64,000 nt of DNA from Saprospiraceae bacterium (GCA_021739645.1 JAIPBL010000018.1:1-64000), one strand, 5' to 3'. Shown: positions 9,663 through 19,653, numbered from the stretch's first letter. Numbers and translations: made by a program. The notes: generated by a model not told the origin, from the letters alone.

Positions 9663-11513
9663 ATGGCTCGATTCTCCATTGATATAAAAAGTGGCAACCT
9701 CACAAACCAATTCCAAGAAATCATCGTCGGTATCGACCTCGGTACAACCAATTCACTGGTTGCATACGTCAGCGATGGAGTTGGGGTTGCAGTTAAAGAT
9801 GAAAATAAGAAAACTTTGGTTCCCTCTATTGTTCATTTTGAAAATTCAGGTAGCATAAAAGTGGGCCAAGAGGCTCTTGGTATGTTAGTCGAAGACCCTC
9901 ACAATACTGTCTATTCTGTTAAGCGGTTATTGGGTAAGTCGTATGTAGATGTTAAACAAATAGAGTCATATTTCGGATACGAGGTGATTGATGACGGAAC
10001 CGACAATCTCGTGAAAATTAAAGTTAGAGACAGGTTTTACACCCCAACTGAATTGTCAGCGGAAATCCTTAAATCCTTGAAAATCAGGGTAGAAGAAGAA
10101 CTGGGAATGAATATATCGAAGGCTGTTATTACAGTCCCAGCTTATTTCAATGACTCGCAACGTCAAGCAACCCGAGATGCAGGAAAGCTTGCAGGACTTG
10201 ATGTGCTTAGAATAATTAATGAACCAACCGCTGCAAGTCTAGCTTACGGCCTAGGTAAAAACGATGACCAGACAATCGCCGTCTATGACCTCGGTGGTGG
10301 AACTTTTGACATTTCGATTCTTCATATCCAAGACGGTGTTTTCGAAGTGTTATCAACAAATGGAGATACTTTTCTCGGCGGAGACGATTTCGATAGAGCT
10401 ATTGTTGAATACTGGGTAAACGAACATGGACTAAACGATTCACTCAAATTTTCAGGAAAATCTGGGGGACAGGCACTAAGACTTTTAGCTGAAAAAGCAA
10501 AAAAGCATCTATCATCAAATGATGACTACCATGCTCATTTGGAAGGAATCGAGTTTAACCTGACAAAAAAACAGTTAGAGCAACTCATTTCCCCTATTTT
10601 AGAAAGAACAATTGCGTGTTGCCAACAAGCCCTAAAAGATGCTAAACTTGGTGTTGATGATATTCAACATGTAGTCATGGTAGGTGGCTCTACTAGGGTA
10701 AATTTGGTGAAAAAATTAGTCAGCGTTTTTTTTCAAAAGCCAGTTTACGACGACCTAGACCCCGATGAGGTAGTTGCAATTGGCGCTGCCATTCAAGCTG
10801 ATGTGCTCGCAGGCAACCAGAAAGACGTGCTTTTGCTGGACATCACCCCACTTTCTCTCGGAATAGAAACAATGGGTGGGTTAATGGATACCATAATACC
10901 CAGAAACACAAAGGTGCCAAGCAAAGCAGGCAGGCAATACACTACGTCTGTAGATGGTCAAAAAAACCTAAAAGTTTCAGTTTATCAAGGGGAGCGAGAC
11001 TTGGTAGAACACAACCGCAAACTAGGAGAATTTATCCTTCGCAACATACCGCCAATGCCGGCTGGCCTTCCTAAAATTGAAGTCCAGTTCCTCATAAATG
11101 CTGATGGAATATTAAAAGTTAAAGCCAAGGAATTGCGCTCAGGTGTGGAGCAAGTGATAGACATAAAACCGACTTACGGCATTAGCGAGGAAGACATGGG
11201 AAGGATGCTGTTGGACTCCATCCAAAATGCCCAAACAGATATGAGCTCACGAGCGATTTTAGAAGCGAAAAACGAGGGCAACCATATTGTCCATTCAACA
11301 GAAAAATTTTTAGAACAAAACAAAGAGGTGCTGTCCCCTTCTGAAGTAGAAGGGATTATCTCATTAAAAAATGCTTTGAAATCTGCCGTTGCTGGAGACG
11401 ATAAAGACCTGATTAACAGTGCAATTCAAGACATCAATCTCTTTTCAGCGCCGATTGCCCATAAGGTAATGGACATTGTCATTCGCAAAGCTATGAAAGG
11501 GCAAAAAGTATAA
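9663..11513 (+). CDS. hscA: Hsp70-family chaperone, HscA-like
   Basis: With ATG 9663 the product is 616 residues, the typical HscA length. An in-frame GTG at 9606 would add 19 unrelated residues. The nucleotide-binding domain has all Hsp70 signatures: [14 protein letters not shown], the [11 protein letters not shown] segment, [29 protein letters not shown], and [11 protein letters not shown] substrate-binding domain follows ([14 protein letters not shown]). The N-terminal lead-in before GIDLGTTNS and the lack of a DnaK-type acidic C-terminal tail favour HscA, the chaperone for iron-sulfur scaffold IscU, over DnaK. No hscB, isc genes or dnaJ lie nearby, so the assignment rests on the protein alone. 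Confidence 0.75.
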   Translation: MARFSIDIKSGNLTNQFQEIIVGIDLGTTNSLVAYVSDGVGVAVKDENKKTLVPSIVHFENSGSIKVGQEALGMLVEDPHNTVYSVKRLLGKSYVDVKQIESYFGYEVIDDGTDNLVKIKVRDRFYTPTELSAEILKSLKIRVEEELGMNISKAVITVPAYFNDSQRQATRDAGKLAGLDVLRIINEPTAASLAYGLGKNDDQTIAVYDLGGGTFDISILHIQDGVFEVLSTNGDTFLGGDDFDRAIVEYWVNEHGLNDSLKFSGKSGGQALRLLAEKAKKHLSSNDDYHAHLEGIEFNLTKKQLEQLISPILERTIACCQQALKDAKLGVDDIQHVVMVGGSTRVNLVKKLVSVFFQKPVYDDLDPDEVVAIGAAIQADVLAGNQKDVLLLDITPLSLGIETMGGLMDTIIPRNTKVPSKAGRQYTTSVDGQKNLKVSVYQGERDLVEHNRKLGEFILRNIPPMPAGLPKIEVQFLINADGILKVKAKELRSGVEQVIDIKPTYGISEEDMGRMLLDSIQNAQTDMSSRAILEAKNEGNHIVHSTEKFLEQNKEVLSPSEVEGIISLKNALKSAVAGDDKDLINSAIQDINLFSAPIAHKVMDIVIRKAMKGQKV

Positions 11514-11530
11514 TTTCTGCAAATTCTGAC

Positions 11531-13120
11531 ATGAAAATTCACAAAATACCCTACTCCAATATTCCGCTATTCGCCAACAGAGATGTTCAGTACATCTTGG
11601 AAGCCCCGTCTTTGCGGCCCTTTTATCAGTATCCAGTTAAATTGGAGGCGTTCCAAAATGTAATAGACGACAAAGGCAAAGAGCCAACTGACAGAAAAAC
11701 CTTGGTCGAAGTACTTCAATCTCAACATGGCCAACTTGCTTTTGAAAATGCAGTGAATGAGAATATTGAAAAGCTTAGGCTTGAAAATACATTTACAGTA
11801 GTAACTGCCCATCAGCCATCTCTTTTCACTGGACCACTTTACTATATTTTCAAAATCGTTTCAACAATAAAATTGGCCCAAACACTGGCAGCGGCCTACC
11901 CTACTCACAATTTTATTCCCATCTTCATTTCAAGTGGCGAAGACCACGACTTTGAAGAAGTTAACCACCTCCACCTTTTTGGAAAAAAATTAATTTGGGA
12001 AAGCGGGGAAACTGGTCCAGTTGGAAATATGAAAACAGCAAGCCTGTGCCCTGTGCTTGATGACCTAAAAGCAATCTTGGGTGAATCAGAAAATGCCGTG
12101 AATCTTTTTGAGCTTATCAAACGGGTTCACACTAAAAATGCTCGGTACGCCGATGCTGCGTTCGAATTGGCGCATGAACTCTTCAAAGAATATGGCCTTG
12201 TCGTTTTGAATACCAATGATAGAAAACTAAAATTGAATTTTGCCCAAATCATAAAAGAAGAAATTCTAAAACAACCCTCACAAACAATTGTAAATCAAGC
12301 TATTGCAAAATTAGATGCCGCTGGGTTTGCTGCCCAAGCCACCCCACGAGAAATCAATTTTTTCTATATCGGCGAGCAATTTCGTGAGCGGATAATAGAA
12401 GAAAATGGAACATTTAGGGTGCTAAATACAAGTCTAGTTTTTTCAGAAGAGGAAATGGAGGCCGAAATTGACGAGCACCCCGAAAAATTTAGCCCTAATG
12501 TGGTGATGCGCCCAATTTTTCAAGAAAAAATCTTACCGAACCTCGCCTATATCGGTGGTGGTGGCGAGATAGCCTACTGGCTGGAGCGGAAGTCACAGTT
12601 TGAACATTTTGGGTTGAATTTTCCCATGCTCGTACGAAGGAACTCTGCCATGTGGATTGATGCGGGAAGCTCAAAACGCATGGACAAACTTAACCTTAGC
12701 GTGGAAGATATTTGGACAGATACCAACGAATTGGTCAAAAAATATTTGAAGGAAAATGCTGAGTTCGAATTCAGTTTGACCGACGAAAAAGAAGCATTAA
12801 AATCAGTTTTTGAAAAAATAGCCCAAAAAACGGAAAGGGTTGACCAAACTTTGGTGAGAACTGTCTGGTCAGAACACAGCAAAGCTGAAAAAAGCATGGA
12901 ACTTCTGGAGGCAAAGTTGCTCAAAGCCGAAAAACAAAAGCACGAAACAGGAATCCAACAAATTCAAAACTTAAAGGAAAAGCTTTTTCCAGGCGGTGGA
13001 CTTCAAGAACGGTACGAAAATTTTATCCCACTTTACTTAAAACATGGTGCTGATTTTATGAAAATTTTGATGGAGAATTTTGACCCACTGGAGAAGCAAT
13101 TCGTTTTGATAGTAGATTGA
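11531..13120 (+). CDS. bshC: Bacillithiol biosynthesis cysteine-adding enzyme BshC
   Basis: A 529-residue protein of normal BshC length. BshC adds cysteine to glucosaminyl-malate in the last step of bacillithiol synthesis. Recognisable family segments are VVTAHQPSLFTGPLYYIFKIVSTI (near 95-118), FISSGEDHDFEEVNH (near 138-152), and AYIGGGGEIAYWLERKSQFEHF (near 340-361), followed by a C-terminal coiled coil (about 420-490). It lies 17 bp after the Hsp70 gene and is probably co-transcribed. bshA and bshB are not in the window. Presence of this gene suggests bacillithiol as the low-molecular-weight thiol. Confidence 0.93.
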   Translation: MKIHKIPYSNIPLFANRDVQYILEAPSLRPFYQYPVKLEAFQNVIDDKGKEPTDRKTLVEVLQSQHGQLAFENAVNENIEKLRLENTFTVVTAHQPSLFTGPLYYIFKIVSTIKLAQTLAAAYPTHNFIPIFISSGEDHDFEEVNHLHLFGKKLIWESGETGPVGNMKTASLCPVLDDLKAILGESENAVNLFELIKRVHTKNARYADAAFELAHELFKEYGLVVLNTNDRKLKLNFAQIIKEEILKQPSQTIVNQAIAKLDAAGFAAQATPREINFFYIGEQFRERIIEENGTFRVLNTSLVFSEEEMEAEIDEHPEKFSPNVVMRPIFQEKILPNLAYIGGGGEIAYWLERKSQFEHFGLNFPMLVRRNSAMWIDAGSSKRMDKLNLSVEDIWTDTNELVKKYLKENAEFEFSLTDEKEALKSVFEKIAQKTERVDQTLVRTVWSEHSKAEKSMELLEAKLLKAEKQKHETGIQQIQNLKEKLFPGGGLQERYENFIPLYLKHGADFMKILMENFDPLEKQFVLIVD

Positions 13121-13145
13121 TTGTCAGCAATTTGACATTCAAAAA

Positions 13146-13655
13146 TTAGTCCTCCTTATCAGCAATTTCCTGCTTCACTACTTCTTGGAGCAACCCATTT
13201 TCATCGAGGTAACCTTTTGTAAATGCTTTCATTAATTTCTTCGCTTTGTCTATTCTCGATTCAGGCATATTTATCTCTCTAAATATCAGCACTGGCACTT
13301 CCCTTATCACATCTATTTCTCTGATTTTTTCAATTGGGTTTTCAGTAAAGTGATGGATTTCTTCTTGCAGTTTTATATTTTCCGAACGCAAAAGTTTCAA
13401 CTCTTCGTTTTTTTCAACTACTTGATTCTCAATATCTTGTGATATTTTTTGAAGGCTATCGACGGCTATTACCTTAGAATCGTACTTCATTTGAAGCCTT
13501 TCAATTGAATTGTTAGCTTCCTTCAAAGCTGATGCTAGCTCAATATTTTTAGCAGTGATTTCATTTGTGCGCCGACGGGCCAACGTGACGGAGAAGATGA
13601 ACCCGAGCAGTGCAGACCCTGCTAAGGCAATGAACACGAAGAGTGGCTCATTCAT
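13146..13655 (-). CDS. Membrane-anchored coiled-coil protein, unknown function
   Basis: A 169-residue protein. Residues about 5-24 form one membrane segment (LFVFIALAGSALLGFIFSVTLA) followed by an Arg-rich stop-transfer (RRR). Residues about 30-105 are a long coiled coil rich in Glu, Lys, Leu and Ile. The C-terminal part is acidic. I do not recognise a family. It is convergent with bshC, and lies 93 bp downstream of a tandem OmpA-like gene on the same strand, so the two may form an envelope-associated pair. Function is not assigned. Confidence 0.65.
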   Translation of the reverse strand: MNEPLFVFIALAGSALLGFIFSVTLARRRTNEITAKNIELASALKEANNSIERLQMKYDSKVIAVDSLQKISQDIENQVVEKNEELKLLRSENIKLQEEIHHFTENPIEKIREIDVIREVPVLIFREINMPESRIDKAKKLMKAFTKGYLDENGLLQEVVKQEIADKED

Positions 13656-13748
13656 GTATGTTGCGTTTTTTCGTAAGTATGTTTAGAAACTAGAAAAATG
13701 GAGATTTGGGGTCAACAGTTTATCTCAATAAAAACTCTATTTGCCTTT

Positions 13749-14594
13749 TCACTTTTGTATCAATTCAACTGAAACACTCATCTCGCTACTGCTCTGAGCC
13801 ATTGAAGGTTTTGTTTTTACCTCAATCTGTGAACGCCTTACACCGTGGTCAACCAAATAGCGACGAATGGCCAAAGCTCTCATCTCTGCCAAATTAATCC
13901 TGGTGGATTCCGCCTCTTCTTCGGGTGTTGAGTACCCAGAAAGAACAACTGACCTGTCCGAGTCTTCCCGAAGTTCAGTTTGCAATGATTTCAACAACCC
14001 CAAATGGTGTTTTTCAACCTTATAATTGCCGTATTCATAAAAAAATGACGTGAATTTGGACTTGGAGGAGGCTGGTTCTTCTTTTGGATTTTCAGCTACC
14101 AATGGTTGATTCTCAGCATTTAGCTTCGTAAAATTGAAATAAACCAATCCGGTCAGATGGCCATCCACTTCGAACAGGTTCTCTGCTAAAATCCCAGTCG
14201 TTTCAATCTTGTCACCATCTGCCCCAATAGTTGTCAAAAGGGATTTTATTGATTCCGCACGTGCGACCCCAAGGTTGGGAAAGGAACTGTTGTTGGCCTC
14301 CGTTGGACTACAAATACCTACAATTACCAGCCTTAAACTTGGCTGACTTACAAGTCGATGTGCAACAGATTTGAGTATCGGATGAAGATTTTCAGCGATA
14401 ATAGGAGTAGCTTCGGAAAACTTGAAAGAAAATGGATGCTGTACTTGGTACTGCGAGCTGTCTATTAAAATGTTGATGGGAGTTTGGTTAGAAATGTCTG
14501 TCTCCGAATTTTTCCCTTCTGAAAATATCCATGTCCAACCTGTCACCCAAATAAAACATGCTACCCCAGATATGGAAGGGAGTAGTTTGCTCAT
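13749..14594 (-). CDS. Protein with two OmpA-like domains, unknown function
   Basis: A 281-residue protein with an N-terminal hydrophobic segment (residues about 3-25; signal peptide or anchor). It has two OmpA-like folds in tandem: one near 65-135 (PSLRLVIVGICSPTEANN ... ARAESIKSLLTTIG) and one near 195-275 (SVVLSGYSTPEEEAES ... ALAIRRYLVDHGV). Each keeps the helix with Ala-Arg/Ile-Arg, but the canonical peptidoglycan-binding Asp and Arg are only partly conserved. No beta-barrel precedes them. It may be a periplasmic peptidoglycan-associated protein paired with the coiled-coil protein encoded next to it. Confidence 0.65.
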   Translation of the reverse strand: MSKLLPSISGVACFIWVTGWTWIFSEGKNSETDISNQTPINILIDSSQYQVQHPFSFKFSEATPIIAENLHPILKSVAHRLVSQPSLRLVIVGICSPTEANNSSFPNLGVARAESIKSLLTTIGADGDKIETTGILAENLFEVDGHLTGLVYFNFTKLNAENQPLVAENPKEEPASSKSKFTSFFYEYGNYKVEKHHLGLLKSLQTELREDSDRSVVLSGYSTPEEEAESTRINLAEMRALAIRRYLVDHGVRRSQIEVKTKPSMAQSSSEMSVSVELIQK

Positions 14595-14694
14595 AGTAAA
14601 GGGTTTTTAGCGTCTCATGCGCTGTTAATTGTGGGCTAAAATTAATATTTCCCTTCAAATCTTTCTTAGAAAGGTTTCTAATCAATGGCTTGAT

Positions 14695-14761
14695 AAAAAA
14701 AAATGCGAAGCAAAAATGCACAAGCCGCTTATCATCAGCGATTTATACTCTTTGCTTCGCA
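14695..14761 (-). terminator. Terminator of pruA
   Basis: On the minus strand, long arms TGCGAAGCAAA/TTTGCTTCGCA enclose a 36-nt loop that contains a smaller stem (CGCT/AGCG), and a run of Ts follows. It sits between pruA and the downstream gene at 13749-14594. Confidence 0.75.
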
Positions 14762-14783
14762 AAATATTAATACCGTGAAAATA

Positions 14784-16415
14784 TTATTCTTCGTTTAAAA
14801 ATGGATACCTAAAATCAGTTGCAGGTACGAAACTCTCCTTGATTGTTCTTGGTGAAACCCAACGGAGTAGATTGAAGACAGAGCCAGCTTTGTCGTTTGT
14901 CCCAGAAGCCCTTGCTCCGCCGAATGGTTGTTGGCCAACGACCGCTCCAGTTGGTTTGTCATTGATGTAAAAATTACCAGCCGAGTTCCGCAGTTTTTCA
15001 ATGGCAAGGTTGGTGGCCTCCCGGTCTCTTGACAAGACAGCTCCGGTGAGTGCATAAGGCGAAGAGGTATCTACAAGTTCCAGCGTTTTTTCGAACTGTT
15101 TTGGCTCGTACACATATATAGTAAGGACAGGTCCAAAAATCTCTTCGCACATGGTCACGTAATGTGGCTCTTCCGCTACGATGACCGTTGGTTCGATGAA
15201 GAAACCTTTTGATTTGTCAAAATTGCCACCAGCAATTATTTCAACATTCTTGTCAGTCTTTGCTTTCGCAATGTATGAGCTGATTTTGTCGAAGGCTTTT
15301 TCATCAATTACTGCGTTGATAAAATTGGTAAAATCTTCGGGTGTGCCCATTTTCATGTTGGCCAAGTCGTCGAGTAGGTATTTTTTTACATCGGCCCAAA
15401 GATTCTTGGGAATATAAGCCCTTGAAGCCGCCGAACATTTTTGCCCCTGAAACTCGAAAGCGCCACGGCTCAGTGCTACGGCCACCTGCTTGGCATTGGC
15501 TGATGAGTGTGCGACGACGAAATCCTTGCCACCTGTTTCTCCAACAATTCGTGGATAGGATTTGTAGTTGGAAATATTGTTGCCAATGGTTTTCCAAAGC
15601 GTTTGAAAAACCCCTGTGCTGCCCGTAAAATGAAGGCCAGCAAAATCGGCATGGTTGAAAATGACCTCACCCGCAGTTTTGCCATCCACAAAAACCAAGT
15701 TGATAACTCCTGCTGGCAGACCGGCCTCTTCCAAAATTTCCATGATTACAGCTGCGCTGTAAATCTGTGTATCGGCGGGTTTCCAGACAACGGTATTGCC
15801 CATGAGTGCAGGAGCGCCGCACAGGTTTCCGGCAATTGATGTGAAATTAAAAGGCGTAAGTGCAAAAACGAAACCTTCCAATGGCCTGTATTCCAATCGG
15901 TTCCAGACACCGGGTGAGCTTTCTGGCTGCTGGTTGTAAACGTCCAGCATATACTGCACGTTGTAACGCCAGAAATCACAAAGCTCCGCAACAGCATCTA
16001 TCTCTGCCTGAAAAGCATTTTTCGATTGGGCAAGCATAGTAGCGGCATTCATTTTCGCCCGGTAAGGGCCAGAAAGTAAGTCAGCTGCTTTCAAAAAAAT
16101 CGCAGCTCGGTCCTGCCAGGCCATATTTTCCCATGATTTTTTTGCTTCCAGTGCGGCATTGATAGCTAGATTGACCAGCTCGGCGTCGGCCTTGCCGTGC
16201 CATCCTAAGGTGTGACTGCGCTCGTGTGGCGGGTGAATAGCAATTTTACCTTCCCCCATTATTTTTTTACCACCTATCGTCATCGGCACTTCAATGGCCG
16301 TTGATTTCAAGGTTTTGAGCATTGATTTTAGTGCAGCTTTTTCCGGAGAACCGGGTGCATAAGAAAGTAACGGTTCATTCTTCGCTACGGGCACTTTAAA
16401 GAAGGCATTTGACAT
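14784..16415 (-). CDS. pruA: L-glutamate gamma-semialdehyde (1-pyrroline-5-carboxylate) dehydrogenase
   Basis: A 543-residue aldehyde dehydrogenase of the P5C dehydrogenase type, oxidising glutamate semialdehyde to glutamate in proline breakdown. Key parts are the N-terminal PVAKNEPLLSYAPGSPE segment typical of the family, WKPADTQIYSAA and FTGSTGVF of the NAD site, GETGGKDF with the general-base Glu, and catalytic Cys327 in GQKCSAASRAYIP. It is a monofunctional enzyme: no proline dehydrogenase domain is fused, and no putA-like gene lies nearby. A TAATTTTG box at 16466-16459 gives a leader of about 37 nt. The gene has its own terminator. Confidence 0.95.
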   Translation of the reverse strand: MSNAFFKVPVAKNEPLLSYAPGSPEKAALKSMLKTLKSTAIEVPMTIGGKKIMGEGKIAIHPPHERSHTLGWHGKADAELVNLAINAALEAKKSWENMAWQDRAAIFLKAADLLSGPYRAKMNAATMLAQSKNAFQAEIDAVAELCDFWRYNVQYMLDVYNQQPESSPGVWNRLEYRPLEGFVFALTPFNFTSIAGNLCGAPALMGNTVVWKPADTQIYSAAVIMEILEEAGLPAGVINLVFVDGKTAGEVIFNHADFAGLHFTGSTGVFQTLWKTIGNNISNYKSYPRIVGETGGKDFVVAHSSANAKQVAVALSRGAFEFQGQKCSAASRAYIPKNLWADVKKYLLDDLANMKMGTPEDFTNFINAVIDEKAFDKISSYIAKAKTDKNVEIIAGGNFDKSKGFFIEPTVIVAEEPHYVTMCEEIFGPVLTIYVYEPKQFEKTLELVDTSSPYALTGAVLSRDREATNLAIEKLRNSAGNFYINDKPTGAVVGQQPFGGARASGTNDKAGSVFNLLRWVSPRTIKESFVPATDFRYPFLNEE

Positions 16416-16458
16416 AGAAATAATTGATTTTGATGTAGGACTTTAAATTTTTGAAGTG

Positions 16459-16466
16459 CAAAATTA
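16459..16466 (-). promoter_or_regulatory. Candidate -7 box for pruA
   Basis: Minus-strand TAATTTTG followed by C fits TAnnTTTG. No convincing -33 element at the usual distance was seen. Confidence 0.4.
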
Positions 16467-16508
16467 GCTAAAATGGGACTGTTGGAGGGTGTCCAAATGC
16501 ACTTATCG

Positions 16509-17192
16509 TCAAAGTATTTCCTGAAGTGAAGCTAATTTTTGAATTTGGAAAGTGGGTTTGTGGTCAGTCAAGTTGGCTGCGCCGTGGGGATTAAACCAAC
16601 ACGTATCTACCCCATAATTGATGCCTCCCTGGATGTCAGAATTGAGACTGTCACCCACAATAATGACCTCAGATTTCTTGGGTTGTCCCATTTCCGCAAA
16701 AGTGTGTTGAAAAAAACCTTCGTGGGGTTTGGAAACGCCGATTTCATCCGAAACGACAATCACATCAAAATAGGCTTCCATTTTCGCATGGGCTATTCGT
16801 GAGCGTTGAACTTCCTGCAATCCATTGGTAATCAAACCGATACGGTGTTTTTTTTGGCGCAAATCCTCTACTAATTCTAAAGCGCCGTTCAACATGAATT
16901 TGGTTTTTGAAAGCAAGGATAAGTAATGCTTGTTCATTTCGAGCGGGTCTCGATATTCCCCTATTGCCTCCAAAAAACGCTCAAACCTAAGTTTGCGAAG
17001 CTCAATTGCTGTGATTTCTTGCCGCTCAAACGCCAGCCAAACCTCGTGGTTGATGGTTTCATAGACTTTAAAATGGGCATCAGTTGCTGCAATTTGGTAG
17101 TCACCCAATGTTTGTGCAAGCGAGTACCTAGCACTTCGTTTAAAATCGAACAAGGTGTCGTCTGCATCGAAAAGAACCCAAGGATAGCGCAT
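16509..17192 (-). CDS. YjjG-type HAD nucleotidase
   Basis: A haloacid-dehalogenase phosphatase of about 228 residues. It has motif I FDADDTLFDF (nucleophile Asp), motif II in GLITNGLQEVQRSR, motif III Lys in SKPHEGFFQ, and motif IV VGDSLNSDIQGG. The helical cap between motifs I and II and the overall sequence match the YjjG family, which removes phosphate from non-canonical pyrimidine nucleotides. The ATG at 17192 is preferred; an ATG at 17216 would overlap the upstream gene by 17 bp. The gene follows the outer-membrane barrel gene without a gap. Confidence 0.85.
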   Translation of the reverse strand: MRYPWVLFDADDTLFDFKRSARYSLAQTLGDYQIAATDAHFKVYETINHEVWLAFERQEITAIELRKLRFERFLEAIGEYRDPLEMNKHYLSLLSKTKFMLNGALELVEDLRQKKHRIGLITNGLQEVQRSRIAHAKMEAYFDVIVVSDEIGVSKPHEGFFQHTFAEMGQPKKSEVIIVGDSLNSDIQGGINYGVDTCWFNPHGAANLTDHKPTFQIQKLASLQEIL

Positions 17193-17199
17193 TAATTTT

Positions 17200-17886
17200 T
17201 CAATTTTTGTTTTCAAAATGATACTGAATTCCTATTGACAAGAAAAATGACAAAGTTTTAGTGGCGGGGCCATTTTTTTGACGATTGATGTCTTTTATCC
17301 CAATATTGCTTCGAGCGATTGTTCTAAAACTCAGTTTTTCATTCAGACTCCATTCAAATCCGGCCCCAATTATCAAAGATTGATTGAAGGTACTTTTGGA
17401 AATATTAAAATTGATGTCAGGTGGTAGTGGTATGCTGCCAGTGAACGGGAAATTATCAAAACTAGCAGCACTGCTAACCACAACTCCTAGGTTATGACCG
17501 ATTTGAAAAATAAACTTTGTCTCATTCCCGAAGCTCATTTCCAAAATAACTGGAATTTGAATATAGTCATAGTGAAGTTCAGCTATGGCCATAGGCAGTG
17601 AGTTGCCGTTTTCATCTGTAAAAGTAGAATCTAGTCGAGCGGCCACGTGTTCATATTCGAAGCCAGAAGCTATCGAAATTCGTTTCAGAAATTGTTTTTT
17701 GATGTTAATTCCTGCATAAAAACCCAAGGCAGGCTTGTACAAATTATCATTCTGACTTGACACGTCTTTTGCCCTAAGCGTTGAAATTGAAGGAGAAGCG
17801 GCGATGCCTACCGAATATTTCTGGGAGAAAAGCAAAAATGGAAGACCAAGTGAAGCCAAAAGGAAATTTAGTTTTAGGTTCGACAT
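17200..17886 (-). CDS. PorT-like outer-membrane beta-barrel protein
   Basis: The ATG at 17886 gives 228 residues with a signal peptide (MSNLKLNFLLASLGLPFLLFSQ); an in-frame start at 17943 adds 19 residues ahead of it. The mature part has alternating amphipathic strands (YSVGIAASPSIS, GFYAGINIKKQFL, IASGFEYEHVAARL, FIFQIGHNLGVVV, LIIGAGFEWSLNEK, FFLSIGIQYHF) and ends in an aromatic outer-membrane type strand. This is the PorT-family/OMP_b-brl_2 pattern common in Bacteroidota. Specific function unknown. It overlaps or abuts the HAD phosphatase gene and may be co-transcribed with it. Confidence 0.78.
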   Translation of the reverse strand: MSNLKLNFLLASLGLPFLLFSQKYSVGIAASPSISTLRAKDVSSQNDNLYKPALGFYAGINIKKQFLKRISIASGFEYEHVAARLDSTFTDENGNSLPMAIAELHYDYIQIPVILEMSFGNETKFIFQIGHNLGVVVSSAASFDNFPFTGSIPLPPDINFNISKSTFNQSLIIGAGFEWSLNEKLSFRTIARSNIGIKDINRQKNGPATKTLSFFLSIGIQYHFENKN

Positions 17887-17981
17887 AGGAATAGTATTGA
17901 GGGTTATAAATTCACAAAGTGAAGAAATGGGAAACGATATCAATCATCAAAGCAGTGCTGTGACCAACCAAAATAACACCC

Positions 17982-18443
17982 TCAAATTTTGATGACGACT
18001 TCATTTGGCACAAACTGCTTTACATCACCATTACCTTTTATTAACTCCCGCACGATTGTCGAACTGATGTGAGAAAACTCAGGCAAGCTGATAAAAAAAA
18101 CCGTCTCCAAGTCGTGGCCAACAATATGATTTAACTGCGAGATTGTTTTTTCGTAGTCAAAATCTGAGGCATTTCGAAGGCCACGAAGCAGGTACCTTGC
18201 TCCAATTTTGTTACAAAAATGAGCTGTCAGTCCTTCGAACTGTGCAATCTCAATTTTGGGTTCGTGATGAAAAACAGCGTTCAGCCAAGTCAATCTTTTT
18301 TCCAAACTGAAGAGCGTTTGCTTCTGAGAATTGACACCAACAGCCACAATTATCTTGTCGAAAAGCGGAAGTGCTCGCTTGACCAAACTGACATGGCCTA
18401 CGGTGATTGGGTCGAAGGACCCGGGGAAAACAGCTATTTTCAT
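17982..18443 (-). CDS. coaD: Phosphopantetheine adenylyltransferase
   Basis: A 153-residue nucleotidyltransferase for the fourth step of coenzyme A synthesis. The N-terminus AVFPGSFDPITVGHVSLVKRAL carries the (T/H)xGH adenylyl-transfer motif, and YLLRGLRNASDFDYE and SSTIVREL are the family's later signatures. Length is normal. It is divergent from the phosphofructokinase gene, with 80 bp between the starts. Confidence 0.95.
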   Translation of the reverse strand: MKIAVFPGSFDPITVGHVSLVKRALPLFDKIIVAVGVNSQKQTLFSLEKRLTWLNAVFHHEPKIEIAQFEGLTAHFCNKIGARYLLRGLRNASDFDYEKTISQLNHIVGHDLETVFFISLPEFSHISSTIVRELIKGNGDVKQFVPNEVVIKI

Positions 18444-18523
18444 ATCAGATGCTTGGCGTTCAATTTCCGAACGGTGTTTTTTTTATAGTTTGGCAGCGAA
18501 AATTAATCAGACTTTACAATTTT

Positions 18524-19618
18524 ATGAAAAAAATCCTTCTTGCCACCGGTGGTGGTGATTGTCCAGGCCTCAATGCCGTCATTCGTGCAATCGTAAAATC
18601 CGCTAAAAAAAACGGTGGATACGAGGTTTATGGTAGCATCGAGGCGTTCAACGGTGTCTTGAGCAAACCAACCCAGATTGTCAAACTTACACCGAAAATG
18701 GTGGCTGGCATTCATGTTCGTGGTGGCACCATCATCAAAACGACCAACAAGGGCAATCCCCTCGCCTACCCTACCCAATTGCCCGATGGAACATGGACAA
18801 CTCGGGACATCAGTGCGGACTTAACAAAAAAAATTCAAGACTTAGGGTTTGATGCTGTGGTAAACATCGGCGGTGATGGTAGCCAAAAAATTTCGCAAGC
18901 CCTTTTTGAAGCAGGACTCAACATTATTGGCGTTCCAAAAACCATTGATAACGACCTTTCTGCTACCGACCTCACTTTTGGGTTCAGCACCGCCGTGCAA
19001 ACTGCCACAGACAGCCTTGATAAACTTGTAACAACTGCGGAAAGCCATCATCGTGTAATGGTAATGGAAGTGATGGGACGTGATGCAGGTTGGATTTCGC
19101 TGCACACTGCGCTCGCCGGGGGGGCAGAAATTTGCTTGATTCCTGAAATTCCTTACGACATCAAAAAAGTAGTTCAAAAAATAAACAAGCGCTACGGAAA
19201 AGGGAAGGGTTTTGTAAACGTCGTTATTGCAGAAGGTGCAAAACCAACCCAAGGGGAGGTAGTTGGCCATAAGTCAAGGGATATCGGCGATGAGCATATC
19301 AAACTAGGTGGAATTGCAAATTACCTAAAACAGCAAATTGAAAATAGTGGTTGCCATGCGCAGGTTCGAACCACCGTTCTCGGTCATGTCCAAAGGGGAG
19401 GCACCCCGATCGCATTTGATAGGATTTTGGCTACCGCAATGGGTGTGAAAGCATTCGAAATGATAATTGCTGAGGAATTTGGCAAAATGGTGACGTACAA
19501 AAACAATGGAATTTTCAGTGTTGTACTTACTGAAGCCATAAAAAAAACGAAATTCTTGTCGCCTGATCATTATCTGGTCCGCACAGCTAGATCGCTTGGA
19601 ATTTCTTTTGGGGATTGA
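18524..19618 (+). CDS. pfkA: ATP-dependent 6-phosphofructokinase
   Basis: The ATG at 18524 gives 364 residues beginning MKKILLATGGGDCPGLNAVIRA; the frame is open further upstream to 18407, but that part overlaps coaD and is unrelated. Signatures are GGDCPGLN (phosphate loop), GGDGSQKIS, PKTIDNDL (catalytic Asp) and EVMGRDAGWIS. The Gly in GGDGS is the determinant of ATP rather than pyrophosphate use, whereas the Lys in PKTIDND is more usual in the PPi-type branch, so this is a group III-like mixed signature. Committed step of glycolysis. Confidence 0.9.
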   Translation: MKKILLATGGGDCPGLNAVIRAIVKSAKKNGGYEVYGSIEAFNGVLSKPTQIVKLTPKMVAGIHVRGGTIIKTTNKGNPLAYPTQLPDGTWTTRDISADLTKKIQDLGFDAVVNIGGDGSQKISQALFEAGLNIIGVPKTIDNDLSATDLTFGFSTAVQTATDSLDKLVTTAESHHRVMVMEVMGRDAGWISLHTALAGGAEICLIPEIPYDIKKVVQKINKRYGKGKGFVNVVIAEGAKPTQGEVVGHKSRDIGDEHIKLGGIANYLKQQIENSGCHAQVRTTVLGHVQRGGTPIAFDRILATAMGVKAFEMIIAEEFGKMVTYKNNGIFSVVLTEAIKKTKFLSPDHYLVRTARSLGISFGD

Positions 19619-19653
19619 GGTCTTGTGCATGAAAACGAGCAAATTGCAAAGCC

